From Bacillota bacterium (GTDB lineage Bacteria > Bacillota_A > Clostridia > Lachnospirales > Lachnospiraceae): a DNA stretch of 64,000 bases. The position numbers and the translations under genes are program-made. Below are positions 25,125 to 34,016 of the stretch, piece by piece. Location: the NCBI GenBank assembly GCA_023407175.1, contig JAEYMU010000007.1, forward strand, positions 1 to 64,000. The letters are read 5' to 3'. Each line of letters opens with the position of its first letter. Position 1 is the stretch's first letter. The notes under the pieces were generated by a model. The model made no database searches, was not told where the DNA came from, and was given only the letters and a program-made list of their open reading frames with translations.

Positions 25125-25661
25125 TTAGCGATACTTATTAATTGTTTCGTCGCTCCATATATGAGCTTCTATATATCGTTCAGGACCATATTTTCCATCA
25201 TCATTCCAATCCTGCGGCAATCCATACTTCTCTATCACTTTTAATATTTCATCATAAGTATAAAGCATTTTTCGATATTCCTTTTCATCATTTATTTTCG
25301 GACTAAAAGTCGGCATTGAATCACCATAAGTAAATGAAACAGTCTTTATTTCAAATTCCTCAATAGGAATTTTTATAAAAGTACTGTTTTCAAACCAAGT
25401 GCTTAACCATGGGCTATGTTCAATCACCATATAATGCGGTGATGTCCTATTTATAATGCCCCCTTTTTTCGCAAACTCTGACCGGATTATATTCTCACAA
25501 TTGCGCCTATACTCCACATATTCATCATGTCTTTGTGCGCTTTGGGAATTTGGTTTTGTTACTTTTATTGTATCAAGGATAGATTTTGCTTCATCAATCG
25601 GCAAGTCTGACAAGTTGGCAAATGGCCCGATTGTTTTATCAAAGTAATGATATAGATAAAT
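25125..25661 (-). CDS. Conserved hypothetical protein, unusual start
   Basis: Unrecognised function. The reading frame stays open upstream to 25661 and that part (YHYFDKTIGPFANLSDLPIDEA) looks coding. Just upstream is a strong SD (GGAGG), and the only in-frame codon at proper spacing is ATT at 25661-25659; the first TTG is 25613, far from any SD. Either ATT is used, as in infC genes, or the true start codon is mutated. Residues 60-160 contain HYMVIEHSPW, FIKIPIEEFE, FTYGDSMPTFSP and WNDDGKYGPERYIEAHIW, a pattern I have seen in uncharacterised Clostridia proteins. Conserved acidic/aromatic clusters but no motif of known catalysis. Confidence 0.6.
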   Translation of the reverse strand: MYLYHYFDKTIGPFANLSDLPIDEAKSILDTIKVTKPNSQSAQRHDEYVEYRRNCENIIRSEFAKKGGIINRTSPHYMVIEHSPWLSTWFENSTFIKIPIEEFEIKTVSFTYGDSMPTFSPKINDEKEYRKMLYTYDEILKVIEKYGLPQDWNDDGKYGPERYIEAHIWSDETINKYR

Positions 25662-26029
25662 TTAAACCACCTCCAATACATAAATTTTCTACTTCGCATT
25701 CTAAACCAGTTCCGACGTATAAATATCATCGAATTAATGATTACCATTTTACACCATATTATTGATGATTACTACTCTATTTTACAACCAGAATACTTCA
25801 TGAGTTCTTAGGATTATTTATGCTGCCCATCATTTGATAAGTTTTAATGGGTAAAAAAATAAGACCTGAAACGGGGCGGTTAAGTAAACCGTTTTTCGGT
25901 TCGCTGCCCTAATCCAGGTCTGAATTTTTTATTATTCTGCGAGGTTTTTGCGATATTTCCTATTATGTCGACGAGGCTAATTGCGGTTGCCTTAACGATA
26001 AGACCAGGTGTCCGGCGACAAATCCCAGC
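25662..26029. other. Gap upstream of the hypothetical gene
   Basis: Contains the SD of the 25125-25661 gene (about 25670-25674), AT-rich sequence with stop codons in all frames, and the degV terminator (25862-25921). No gene is supported. Confidence 0.5.
25862..25921 (-). terminator. Branched terminator after degV
   Basis: Outer arms AGACCTG / CAGGTCT close a structure with GGGC/GCCC and AACCG-TTTTT-CGGTT inner hairpins. On the minus strand it ends in TTATTTTTTTA, downstream of the DegV gene. The 5' side CAGACCTGGAT is shared with the terminator at 22571-22615. Confidence 0.75.
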
Positions 26030-26866
26030 CTAATATGCCGTTATAATACCACCCTCATTGGCATACATAGAGCTTACACCGGCGGTATCCACGATAAAGC
26101 AATCCTTGAATGGAATTCTCTTAAGAATTTCTTCCTTAACAAATTGTGCTCTTTCGTAATTATTGCAATGTGCTATTCCAAGGATTCTCTCCTGAGGCTT
26201 GACAACATCCTGCTCTATCGACTTGACCATCTGAAGCAGAGCCTTTATTATCCCTCTTGCCTGGTCAACCTTATAAATATACCCTTCCGGCGTTGAGCCC
26301 ATAACCGGCTTGATATTGAGCGCACTTGCTATGATGGCCTGCAAACCGCTTAAACGGCCATTCTTACGAAGAGTGTCCAGCGATTCCAGTACAAATTTAG
26401 TCTTTAAGCTGTCCCTGTATGCATTGATTGCTTTCACTATGGCATCATAGGAATGTCCGGCTGCCTCCAACTCCATTATTTTCTTTAAAATTAAGGTCTG
26501 TCCGACAGAGGCAGAGCGGGAATCTATGATTTCTATCTTTTTATCGGGATGCTCCTCCAGATACAATTTCTTCGCCAGCTCGGCACTGTTATAGGAGCCG
26601 CTTAGCTGGGAAGATAAAGTAATCACATAAAGATTGCCATCATAATCAAAATGCTTCATGAAATCCTCCGGTGATGGACATGCCGATTTCGGTCCATGCG
26701 GACTGGCCTTTACACGGCTTATAAAATCCTGCTGGTCGAAGGTTTCATCATCAATAATTGAAACATCATCCAATATCAGAGTGAGGGGCACCAGCTTAAT
26801 ACGTGGATCCCCCTTCAATTCCTTCGGTAAATCCGTGCAACTGTCTCCAATAATTCTGTATGACAT
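26030..26866 (-). CDS. DegV-family fatty-acid-binding protein
   Basis: The 278-residue protein matches the DegV/FakB fold: N-terminal DSCTDLP, the lipid-contacting KSACPSPEDF, VITLSSQLSGSYNSA, IEIIDSRSASVGQ and the FVLESLDTLRKNGRLSG motif. FakB proteins hold a fatty acid while FakA phosphorylates it for phospholipid synthesis. FakA is not in the window. Start ATG 26866, SD AGGAGG. Its own promoter is at 26999-27028. Confidence 0.92.
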   Translation of the reverse strand: MSYRIIGDSCTDLPKELKGDPRIKLVPLTLILDDVSIIDDETFDQQDFISRVKASPHGPKSACPSPEDFMKHFDYDGNLYVITLSSQLSGSYNSAELAKKLYLEEHPDKKIEIIDSRSASVGQTLILKKIMELEAAGHSYDAIVKAINAYRDSLKTKFVLESLDTLRKNGRLSGLQAIIASALNIKPVMGSTPEGYIYKVDQARGIIKALLQMVKSIEQDVVKPQERILGIAHCNNYERAQFVKEEILKRIPFKDCFIVDTAGVSSMYANEGGIITAY

Positions 26867-26998
26867 TATTTTTTCCTCCTGTTAACTATGATAGAGCTTT
26901 TTCTGGGCTTATGTATGAATTCCTAATATTTACTTATATTGTATCAATAAACGCATTGTCATATTCCTTTTGCCGCATCATGTAGTATCGATTACTAT

Positions 26999-27028
26999 AT
27001 AATAACACATCTGTAATATAATTGGCAA
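26999..27028 (-). promoter_or_regulatory. Probable degV promoter
   Basis: Minus strand TTGCCA (27028-27023), 18-base spacer, TATTAT (27004-26999), giving a leader of about 125 bases before ATG 26866. Confidence 0.55.
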
Positions 27029-27163
27029 GAGGTAATGTTCAGTTTATAGTTTTATTATAAATCAGCCCTGAAGCTATAAAGCTGCAAGCTTTACGCTTTT
27101 ATTATTTCCAAATGATCCAATTTCATAATGGAATAAATTTCCTGCTGTATTATCTGCAAAAAA

Positions 27164-27204
27164 AGCAGGAATCCATAGGTTTTCATCCCTTATGGATTCC
27201 TGCT
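27164..27204 (-). terminator. Intrinsic terminator after htpG
   Basis: A perfect 14-bp stem (AGCAGGAATCCATA and TATGGATTCCTGCT) with a 13-base loop is followed on the minus strand by TTTTTTT. Confidence 0.9.
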
Positions 27205-27271
27205 ATTATAATAACAGAAATAATATTAATTATAACTCTTTCGGCTTCAAGACACCGATACGGTATGCCTG

Positions 27272-29377
27272 CTATTTTGCCAGCAGCAGCATAATCTCAT
27301 TGCTTCTTTGCACAAATTTGGTCATTGCCTCCGGCTCCAGAGGCTTGTGGGTAAGGAGTGCCAGATCATAAAGCTGTTCGCAGATCATAGGCGTCTGTTC
27401 TGCGCTTTCATTGGTAATGATGAACTGAACCAGCCTGTTGTTTGCATTCAGTACCAGGGTTTCTCCGCTGTCAAGATCGCCCATGTTCATACCGCCCATA
27501 TTGTACATACGCATCATATCCTGCATTCTGCGGCTTTCCTCGGAAAGGGTCATAATGGAAGACACCTTCTCATTCTTGAACTTCTCTACCTTAACCTCAA
27601 GCTTATCCTTGCCCAGAACCTTGCGGAACAGTGCCGTCATTGCTTCCGTATTGTTCTTCAGCACCTTCTTATCCTTCTTCTTGGTTTCTTCCTTGAAGCC
27701 CTCGGTAATATCGGCATCAATACGCTGGAACTTTACAGTCTTCTCCTGATATTCCAATTGGGTAATAAAAGGCTGGTCAATATTATGGGTAAGGATAAAG
27801 GCATCCATACCTGCTTCCTTGAACATATTGATATACTGGCTCTGCTGCTTTATATCTGTAACGTAATAGACGATAGTCTTCTTATCTTCATCCACCTCAT
27901 CTTCATCCTCGTCATGATGATGGTCATGTCCGCAATCGTCGCTATGTTCATGATCATGTCCGCAGTCACAGCTTTCCTTTTGTGCTTGTTCTGGAGCCTC
28001 GCCATCTTCCTTTTTATCTGCATCTGCCTGGGCTGCTTTCACCTCTGCCTCTTCTTTCTTCTCATCCGCAGCGCTGCTGCCCTTTCTTGCAGCCACATAT
28101 TCCTCCAGGGTGATATATTTTCCCTCAAGATTTTTGTAAATGATTACATCCTTGATCTTCTCACGGAATTTCTCATCCTTTAAGCAGCCAAACTTTATGA
28201 AGGGACTGATATCATCCCAGAACTTCTCGTAATCCTCTCTCTCAACCTTATACATTCCGGTCAGCTTATCTGCTACCTTCTTGGAGATATAGTCGGAGAT
28301 TTTCTTAACAAAGCCGTCATTTTGCAATGCACTTCTGGATACATTCAGCGGCAGGTCCGGGCAATCAATCACACCCTTTAACAGCATTAAGAATTCCGGT
28401 ATTACCTCCTTGATATTATCGGCGATAAATACCTGATTGTTATATAATTTAATCGTTCCCTCAATCGAATCGTATTCTGTATTAATCTTCGGGAAATACA
28501 GGATACCCTTTAAGTTAAACGGATAATCCATGTTTAAATGAATCCAGAACAGCGGCTCCTTATAGTCATGGAATACATCACGGTAGAATTCCTTGTATTC
28601 CTCTGCAGTACAGTCGTTGGGATGCTTTGCCCACAAAGGATTCGGATTATTAATCGGTTCCGGTCCCTTCTTTGCTTCCTCTGCCTTGCCCTCCTCATTG
28701 ACATCGGCGTCAATCACTTCCTCTTTCTTCTCTTCCACCGGTGCATTGGCATTGATAAAATAAATCTCAATCGGCATAAAGGAGCAGTATTTACTGATAA
28801 CCTCTTTTACACGGTATTCATTGGAAAACTCATAGCTATCCTCATTCAGGTGAAGAATAATATCCGTACCACGTTCGGTCTTGGTGCTTTCACCCATCTC
28901 ATATTCGGTACCTCCGTCTGATTCCCAATGAACCGGTGCTGCATCCGGCTGCCAGGACAGGGTATTGATCTCAACGCGTCCGGCTACCATGAAGGAGGAG
29001 TAAAAGCCCAGACCAAAGTGCCCGATGATCTGATCCTCATTCGTCTTATCCTTGTATTTCTCCATAAACTTCTGTGCTCCGGAGAATGCAATCTGGTTGA
29101 TGTACTCCTTTACCTCATCAGCGGTCATACCGATACCATTATCAGAGAAGGTAATTGTCTTCTCCTCAGAATTAACGGTTACCGTAATCTTATACTTATT
29201 ATCCTCCGGGAGATTTGCTTCTCCCATAATTTCCAGCTTCTTTAATTTGGTGATGGCATCACAGCCGTTTGAAATTAATTCTCTGATGAAAATGTCATGG
29301 TCAGAATACAGCCACTTCTTAATAATCGGAAAAATGTTCTCTGAATGAATCGATAAATTACCACGTTCCGTACTCAT
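27272..29377 (-). CDS. htpG: HtpG (Hsp90) chaperone with His/Asp-rich insertion
   Basis: ATP-dependent chaperone. The N-domain has the GHKL ATP site (ELISNGCDAITKLKK, SDNGIGMTADEV, GHFGLGFYSSFMVA); the middle and C-terminal dimer domains follow. At 701 residues it is longer than the usual 620-640 because of a charged insert at about 430-500 within the middle domain. The insert has Lys/Glu/Ala repeats and then CDCGHDHEHSDDCGHDHHHD at 468-489, like metal-binding tails of Ni/Zn chaperones. A smaller Glu-rich insert lies near 215-240. Start ATG 29377 with SD AAAGGAG. Preceded by a sigma-A promoter and CIRCE operator. Confidence 0.95.
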   Translation of the reverse strand: MSTERGNLSIHSENIFPIIKKWLYSDHDIFIRELISNGCDAITKLKKLEIMGEANLPEDNKYKITVTVNSEEKTITFSDNGIGMTADEVKEYINQIAFSGAQKFMEKYKDKTNEDQIIGHFGLGFYSSFMVAGRVEINTLSWQPDAAPVHWESDGGTEYEMGESTKTERGTDIILHLNEDSYEFSNEYRVKEVISKYCSFMPIEIYFINANAPVEEKKEEVIDADVNEEGKAEEAKKGPEPINNPNPLWAKHPNDCTAEEYKEFYRDVFHDYKEPLFWIHLNMDYPFNLKGILYFPKINTEYDSIEGTIKLYNNQVFIADNIKEVIPEFLMLLKGVIDCPDLPLNVSRSALQNDGFVKKISDYISKKVADKLTGMYKVEREDYEKFWDDISPFIKFGCLKDEKFREKIKDVIIYKNLEGKYITLEEYVAARKGSSAADEKKEEAEVKAAQADADKKEDGEAPEQAQKESCDCGHDHEHSDDCGHDHHHDEDEDEVDEDKKTIVYYVTDIKQQSQYINMFKEAGMDAFILTHNIDQPFITQLEYQEKTVKFQRIDADITEGFKEETKKKDKKVLKNNTEAMTALFRKVLGKDKLEVKVEKFKNEKVSSIMTLSEESRRMQDMMRMYNMGGMNMGDLDSGETLVLNANNRLVQFIITNESAEQTPMICEQLYDLALLTHKPLEPEAMTKFVQRSNEIMLLLAK

Positions 29378-29479
29378 ATTAACACTCCTTTTAAATCATA
29401 ATTTTATATAATGTCCGGCGTTTAACACGCAGACTATCGCATTACCAGAATACCTTCTGATAGCTTAACCTCAAAAAAT

Positions 29480-29508
29480 ATCATAATACTGTAAAATAAA
29501 AATGTCAA
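29480..29508 (-). promoter_or_regulatory. Sigma-A promoter of htpG
   Basis: Minus strand TTGACA (29508-29503), 17-base spacer, TATGAT (29485-29480): a near-consensus promoter directly downstream of the CIRCE element. Confidence 0.85.
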
Positions 29509-29515
29509 GAAAAAA

Positions 29516-29542
29516 TTAGCACTCTTTTCAATAGAGTGCTAA
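29516..29542. promoter_or_regulatory. CIRCE element (HrcA operator)
   Basis: Perfect inverted repeat TTAGCACTC - nine bases - GAGTGCTAA, the exact consensus for the heat-shock repressor HrcA. It lies seven bases upstream of the htpG -35 box. Confidence 0.95.
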
Positions 29543-29606
29543 CAATCTTATTTCTACCCGCTAAATAACCGATATTTAAACTTATAAAGATGTTCTTTTA
29601 TCCTGT

Positions 29607-30101
29607 TTACAGTACCTCAAATGCAATTCCGCTGTTCTTAAGAATATTCTTTACCTCAGCATCCCATTCCTGCTCCAGGGTTTTATCCAGTGTAAAGGTT
29701 TTAATCGCCGCTCCTGTGATAATATGCAGCTCGGCTTTCTCATACCACAGGTTTAGATACAGTCCTCCCACATCCTCCGGGCGAAGCTTTCCCCCTGCAT
29801 TTTGAACCAGCTGAGCGCACTTGTCCTGGGGAAGCTGAAATACAATTTTTAAAGACAGCGGCGTTTTATTCCCCTTAATCATGGAATATACAACAGGTCT
29901 GACCTCGCTCCACAGGGCTGCCTTGCTTTCCCCGCGTTCCTCCAGCTCTTCCTTCGTATAAAAGGCTTCATGAAATCCGTTTATTGTAAAATTAGTAAAG
30001 GTAGCCAGCTGCAGCTCGCAAAGCAATAGTGAATCAAAGGTGGCGTTCGTCAGAAGCTTCGCCATAAAAGTCTTAACTTCCGAAATATTGAGTGATATCA
30101 T
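29607..30101 (-). CDS. Uncharacterised protein (DUF5721-like)
   Basis: A 164-residue soluble protein without signal or membrane segment. It starts MISLNISEVKTFMAKLL and has alternating beta-rich segments (LQLATFTNFTINGFHEAFYTKEEL, GGLYLNLWYEKAELHIITG). The look is that of Lachnospiraceae-restricted DUF5721 proteins, recalled without a search. No function is proposed. It is upstream of htpG on the same strand, but the CIRCE/promoter pair separates them. Confidence 0.65.
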   Translation of the reverse strand: MISLNISEVKTFMAKLLTNATFDSLLLCELQLATFTNFTINGFHEAFYTKEELEERGESKAALWSEVRPVVYSMIKGNKTPLSLKIVFQLPQDKCAQLVQNAGGKLRPEDVGGLYLNLWYEKAELHIITGAAIKTFTLDKTLEQEWDAEVKNILKNSGIAFEVL

Positions 30102-30315
30102 GCCTTATTCTCCTGATTTATAATTAAAAAATTAAATTTAATTCATAAAAACAGCTGCTTATTATTAGCCGTTCTGTTTTCGTTTCCCTTGTATATTAGC
30201 CTGTTGTTTGAAGAACAATAATATTAAAACAACGGTAAAGTTTAAATAGCTTTCCTTGTCATGAATAAAAACAGTCAGGAGGTGAAATCCTCTGTCATTT
30301 ATGGAGGATACAAGC

Positions 30316-30492
30316 ATGTATTTTGAACCTGCCAAAAGAACCTATTATCGTTTTCCGTCTGCTAATAGTATTAACGATCTCGATTCAAGATATTATTTTC
30401 CAAAGAACCCTCATGCGATAGAAGAAGATACCAGATATTATGCGAAAGCATCCGGTGATATGACAGATAAAGATGATTTTACTGAAGCTTGA
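30316..30492 (+). CDS. Small Tyr/Asp-rich hypothetical protein
   Basis: The 58-residue frame starts at ATG 30316, eight bases after GGAGG; an in-frame ATG at 30301 has a poorer SD. It is rich in Tyr, Arg and Asp (TYYRFPSANSINDLDSRYYF, TRYYAKASGDM) with no signal or membrane segment. A short GTG frame (14 codons) overlaps the start and has its own AGGAGG, suggesting translational coupling. The 3' end overlaps the TraX-like gene on the other strand by 14 bases. Not recognised. Confidence 0.55.
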   Translation: MYFEPAKRTYYRFPSANSINDLDSRYYFPKNPHAIEEDTRYYAKASGDMTDKDDFTEA

Positions 30493-31288
30493 ACAAATAT
30501 GCGATTAGGAATAAGCACACCAAATGTACGGGGTAAAAGGCATAAAAGAAATATTTTATGCTTTTTCCCTTTTTTCCGTTATAAAATAAAATCGGGATAA
30601 TTGCCAAAACCGCGAAGGCACTTAGAATATGCCACCAATTGCCTGTTCTTGCAAATTGAGTATAGTTGCAAAATCTGGAGCTCATAATGATAAATATAGA
30701 AATTGCCGCAATCAGCTTACTCTCGCGAAATAGATAAAAGGCGACAATAACCAGTATTCCTGCCAAATCATAGTCCGTCTTCAGTAAATAAGCAGCAGCG
30801 CAGAAGGCAACTGTAAGGAACCCATCCAGAGAATTACTGATTACAATATTCATGAAATCCGGTTTATTAAATTTTTTCTCAACCAAATCGAACAAATAAA
30901 TCAGTAAAAGTCCCAAAAACAAAGTAAAGAATATATTCTGATCATCATTAAACCTGCTCAATACTACATTCGAATAGGAGGGGTCCTCAAACATATATCT
31001 GATATCGGAAATTGGATCCGTGTTAAAGCGAACCTGGTAAAATGCAAGGTCAAAGGGGATTTCCGACAGGAAAGCAAAGGCTAAAAGCCGTTTCATATAT
31101 CTTATGGCATTGCTGGTATGATGAAAGCCCTCCACAATTAAAAATGCAAAAACCGGAAAGGCCATTCTTCCGATCAGACGACAGGCAAAATTCAAATCAT
31201 TATATCCAGTTGCGGAAATTATAATTGCACCAATATGATCAATCAGCATTACAGAGATTGCAAAAACCTTTAATTGAAATGAATCCAT
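30479..31288 (-). CDS. TraX-family membrane protein
   Basis: The 269-residue integral membrane protein has about eight transmembrane helices and the TraX opening (FQLKVFAISVMLIDHIGAII ... RLIGRMAFPVFAFLIVEGF). TraX of plasmid F N-acetylates pilin, and the fold is related to acyltransferase-3 proteins; chromosomal copies in Clostridia have no conjugation genes nearby and probably acylate surface components. Start ATG 31288. Converges with the small gene at 30316. Confidence 0.85.
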   Translation of the reverse strand: MDSFQLKVFAISVMLIDHIGAIIISATGYNDLNFACRLIGRMAFPVFAFLIVEGFHHTSNAIRYMKRLLAFAFLSEIPFDLAFYQVRFNTDPISDIRYMFEDPSYSNVVLSRFNDDQNIFFTLFLGLLLIYLFDLVEKKFNKPDFMNIVISNSLDGFLTVAFCAAAYLLKTDYDLAGILVIVAFYLFRESKLIAAISIFIIMSSRFCNYTQFARTGNWWHILSAFAVLAIIPILFYNGKKGKSIKYFFYAFYPVHLVCLFLIAYLFKLQ

Positions 31289-31401
31289 CCTCTTCTCCAG
31301 TCCTTCACGTTAAACTATCTACATTCTACCCAAGTTGGATTTAAAAGTCAAATAAAACAAAAGCTCCCTGCGCTGCTTAAATAAACTCATTATAAAAACT
31401 T

Positions 31402-31450
31402 ATAGCACAGTAAAGGCCTATGGCGTCAAGCCACGCATTTACTGTGCTAT
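31402..31450 (-). terminator. Terminator after the GGDEF-EAL gene
   Basis: A 13-bp stem (ATAGCACAGTAAA and TTTACTGTGCTAT) encloses a smaller GGC/GCC hairpin; on the minus strand AAGTTTTTATA follows. Confidence 0.75.
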
Positions 31451-31463
31451 CTTTGTAAAACCA

Positions 31464-34016
31464 CTATTCTTCAAGCAACAGCTTTATGATCTCTTCCTCC
31501 GGCTTTGGTTTACTGAAGATATAGCCCTGGATTTTATCACACCTGTGCTGTACCAGATAATCCCACTGTTCTTTGGTTTCTACACCCTCGGCAACCACTG
31601 TCATCCCCATATTCTTTCCGAAGGCCACAATCTGTCCCGCCAGTAAGTTCTGCCCCTCCACCAGAATTCCGTCAATGAAGGCCTTATCCACCTTAAGTGT
31701 CTTGATCGGTAATTGCCTCAAATAATTAAAGGAGGAATACCCTTTACCGAAATCATCCAGAACAAATCGGATGTTCAGTTCATGGAGCTGATTTAGCTTA
31801 TCATTGATCCTGTCAATGGATTCAATTAAAACCGTCTCAGTAATTTCCAATTCAAGATTATCCCCATCAATCTCTGCCTCTCTGACCGTCTTTGCCACGT
31901 TTTCGCAAAAATCCTCCTGAATCAGCTGAACGATGGATATGTTGACGGATACCTTAAGCTCTCCAAAGCCCATATCCTTAAGCCGGTACAGAAATTCACA
32001 GGCCCTGCACAGCACCCAGTTTCCCAGTGGTATAATAAAATGATTATCCTCTGCAACCTGGATGAATTTTAACGGAGATACTTCCCCTAATTCCGGGCTG
32101 TGCCAGCGAAGCAGTGCTTCAAAGCCCGTAATTCGTTTTTGCTCCAAATCGTACTGCGGCTGATAATACAGTTCAAACTCTTTATTCTTAAGGGCCTTTG
32201 ATAAATGCTTCTCAATATTGACACGCTCCGTAAACTGTTCATTCATCAGGCTGCTGTAAAGCATATAATTTGTCTTACCCGATTCCTTAACCCTGTACAT
32301 AGCAATATCCGCATACTTCAGCAATTGCTCAAGAGAAGTACCGTGCTCCGGGAACATGGCAATTCCGATACTTACACTGATACGAAGCTTATGATTTCCA
32401 ACCTTAAGGCTGCGGGTAAATTCCTTGAGTATGCTGACAGCAGCTTCTCTTGCCCCGTCCCCATTCCTGTTGTTTAGCAGAATAACAAATTCATCTCCGC
32501 CCAGTCGGTAAATGCACTTCTCCTTTCCAAACAGGGACGATAAGCTTTCTCCCACCTTAATAATAAGCTGGTCACCAAAATCATGTCCCAGAGTATCATT
32601 GATATTCTTAAAATTATCCACATCGATGAAAAGAAGTGCCGCCTGATTTTTTTCGGAAATAAATATATCTTCAGAATTTTCAATCAGGGAAAGCTTATTG
32701 GGTAAGCCTGTCAGGCTATCGTAATAGGCCAGATGTGTCATTTTTTCTTCCCCGATTTTGATCTTTTCATTAATATCCAGAATTTCATCAAATTGCTGCT
32801 TCAGTTCTTCATCCGAAGCTGTCAGTTCTTCATAAAGCTGGGTCAACTCCTCATGATTTGCCGCCAGCTCCTTTCGCATTCTTCTGATCTTTCTGATATA
32901 ATACAATAATATACTGATGATAAGAACAAGGGCTGTTATAATACCAAGGACCGTAATGATCAAAGCCCGATATGTCTCATAAAAGGAGAACGGCCGGCCG
33001 ACTATCTCAAAGCTCTCCGGAATATTCTTCTCCGTGATTCCATATCGTTCCATCTGTTCATAATTCATAGCCGATCTGGTAGCCTCCGGAAGCAGAAAGG
33101 ATATACTGTCAGGCTTCTCTCCCTCTAAAATCCGTATCGCCAGGGCTCCCGCGCTTTGTCCCTCCTTGGTTCCATCCAGCATTACTCCGCCCGTCGCACC
33201 ATTTTCAAATCCAAAGTTATACAGATGATATACCGGCACGCTGCTGTTTTGGCAGACTTCCCGGATCGCATAATTAATATCAATAATCTTCTGGTCTCCA
33301 TCGCTGCTGTAGGTTGTCATAAGTACCACACTGTCCTTGTCAAGCTTTTGCACAGTATTCACAACCTCATCGAAGGCCATGTCATTCATGGGAATTATAT
33401 TAATCTCCGGATATAGCTTAGCAGCCTTATCCCGAACCAATGCTCCGGTACTAAGTCCGCTTTCCGTATTGTCATAGAGCAGGTATATGTTTTTCAGCTT
33501 CGGATTGATATGGATTGCCAGGGCAAGGGTTTGGGTAGGATCAATTACCTCCACAATTCCTGTAAGATTGTTATAGCCTTCTGTAATACTGCTGATCCCC
33601 TCCTGATTTACGCCGGCAAAAACCACCGGGGCATCGGAGAACAACTCCTTACGATGCTCCAGAGCAAATTTCAGTGCCGCATCATCCGAGGTCAGTATCA
33701 GGTCTATTTTCCTGTTTTCATACTTATATTTAAAATATTGAAACAGGAAATCCAGGTTTGTTTGAGTGGGATAGTTCTTCCAATCCATATTCTCAATTGC
33801 ATAATTGATATTCATACCACTGTCGGTAAAGCTGTCAACCATTCCACGGGTTTCTTCCTGTGTCCATAACATTTCCTGATGATAGGAATTCAATATCAGC
33901 ACAAGCTTCATCCCATCCTGCTCTTCCTTGGCAGCCGCAGGGATCAGTTGACCTGTTATGAAGCACAGGAATATAGTTAATAGTATCACTCGAAAGCATC
34001 GTAAAATAGCTTTCAT
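31464..34016 (-). CDS. Membrane GGDEF-EAL protein with substrate-binding sensor
   Basis: An 850-residue cyclic-di-GMP enzyme. Residues 1-30 are a signal/anchor, 35-335 resemble the ABC-type substrate-binding family PF04392 (LVLILNSYHQEMLWTQEE, VFAGVNQEG), 350-372 is a transmembrane helix, and 375-415 a coiled coil. Then GGDEF (intact RLGGDEFVILL, about 435-595) and EAL (FEALLRW, DDFGKGYSSF, KVDKAFID, AEGVET, about 610-850). Both active sites look complete. No RXXD product-inhibition site precedes GGDEF. The sensor may read an extracellular sugar or amino acid. Start ATG 34016, SD GGGAGG. Confidence 0.92.
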   Translation of the reverse strand: MKAILRCFRVILLTIFLCFITGQLIPAAAKEEQDGMKLVLILNSYHQEMLWTQEETRGMVDSFTDSGMNINYAIENMDWKNYPTQTNLDFLFQYFKYKYENRKIDLILTSDDAALKFALEHRKELFSDAPVVFAGVNQEGISSITEGYNNLTGIVEVIDPTQTLALAIHINPKLKNIYLLYDNTESGLSTGALVRDKAAKLYPEINIIPMNDMAFDEVVNTVQKLDKDSVVLMTTYSSDGDQKIIDINYAIREVCQNSSVPVYHLYNFGFENGATGGVMLDGTKEGQSAGALAIRILEGEKPDSISFLLPEATRSAMNYEQMERYGITEKNIPESFEIVGRPFSFYETYRALIITVLGIITALVLIISILLYYIRKIRRMRKELAANHEELTQLYEELTASDEELKQQFDEILDINEKIKIGEEKMTHLAYYDSLTGLPNKLSLIENSEDIFISEKNQAALLFIDVDNFKNINDTLGHDFGDQLIIKVGESLSSLFGKEKCIYRLGGDEFVILLNNRNGDGAREAAVSILKEFTRSLKVGNHKLRISVSIGIAMFPEHGTSLEQLLKYADIAMYRVKESGKTNYMLYSSLMNEQFTERVNIEKHLSKALKNKEFELYYQPQYDLEQKRITGFEALLRWHSPELGEVSPLKFIQVAEDNHFIIPLGNWVLCRACEFLYRLKDMGFGELKVSVNISIVQLIQEDFCENVAKTVREAEIDGDNLELEITETVLIESIDRINDKLNQLHELNIRFVLDDFGKGYSSFNYLRQLPIKTLKVDKAFIDGILVEGQNLLAGQIVAFGKNMGMTVVAEGVETKEQWDYLVQHRCDKIQGYIFSKPKPEEEIIKLLLEE

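Larger units (their letters stand above)
26867..27271. other. Gap between degV and htpG
   Basis: Holds the degV promoter (26999-27028), a long leader with a possible 15-codon minus-strand frame (MMRQKEYDNAFIDTI, no SD), and the htpG terminator (27164-27204). No protein gene is supported. Confidence 0.5.

Noticed and set aside
27308..28183. 291-codon plus-strand frame opposite htpG
   Set aside because: Shadow of the htpG reading frame; no SD and hydrophobic only because it is the complement of charged codons.
30479..31288. TraX gene as evidence for a conjugative element
   Set aside because: No relaxase, coupling protein or type IV secretion genes nearby; TraX homologues are common chromosomal acyltransferase-like proteins.
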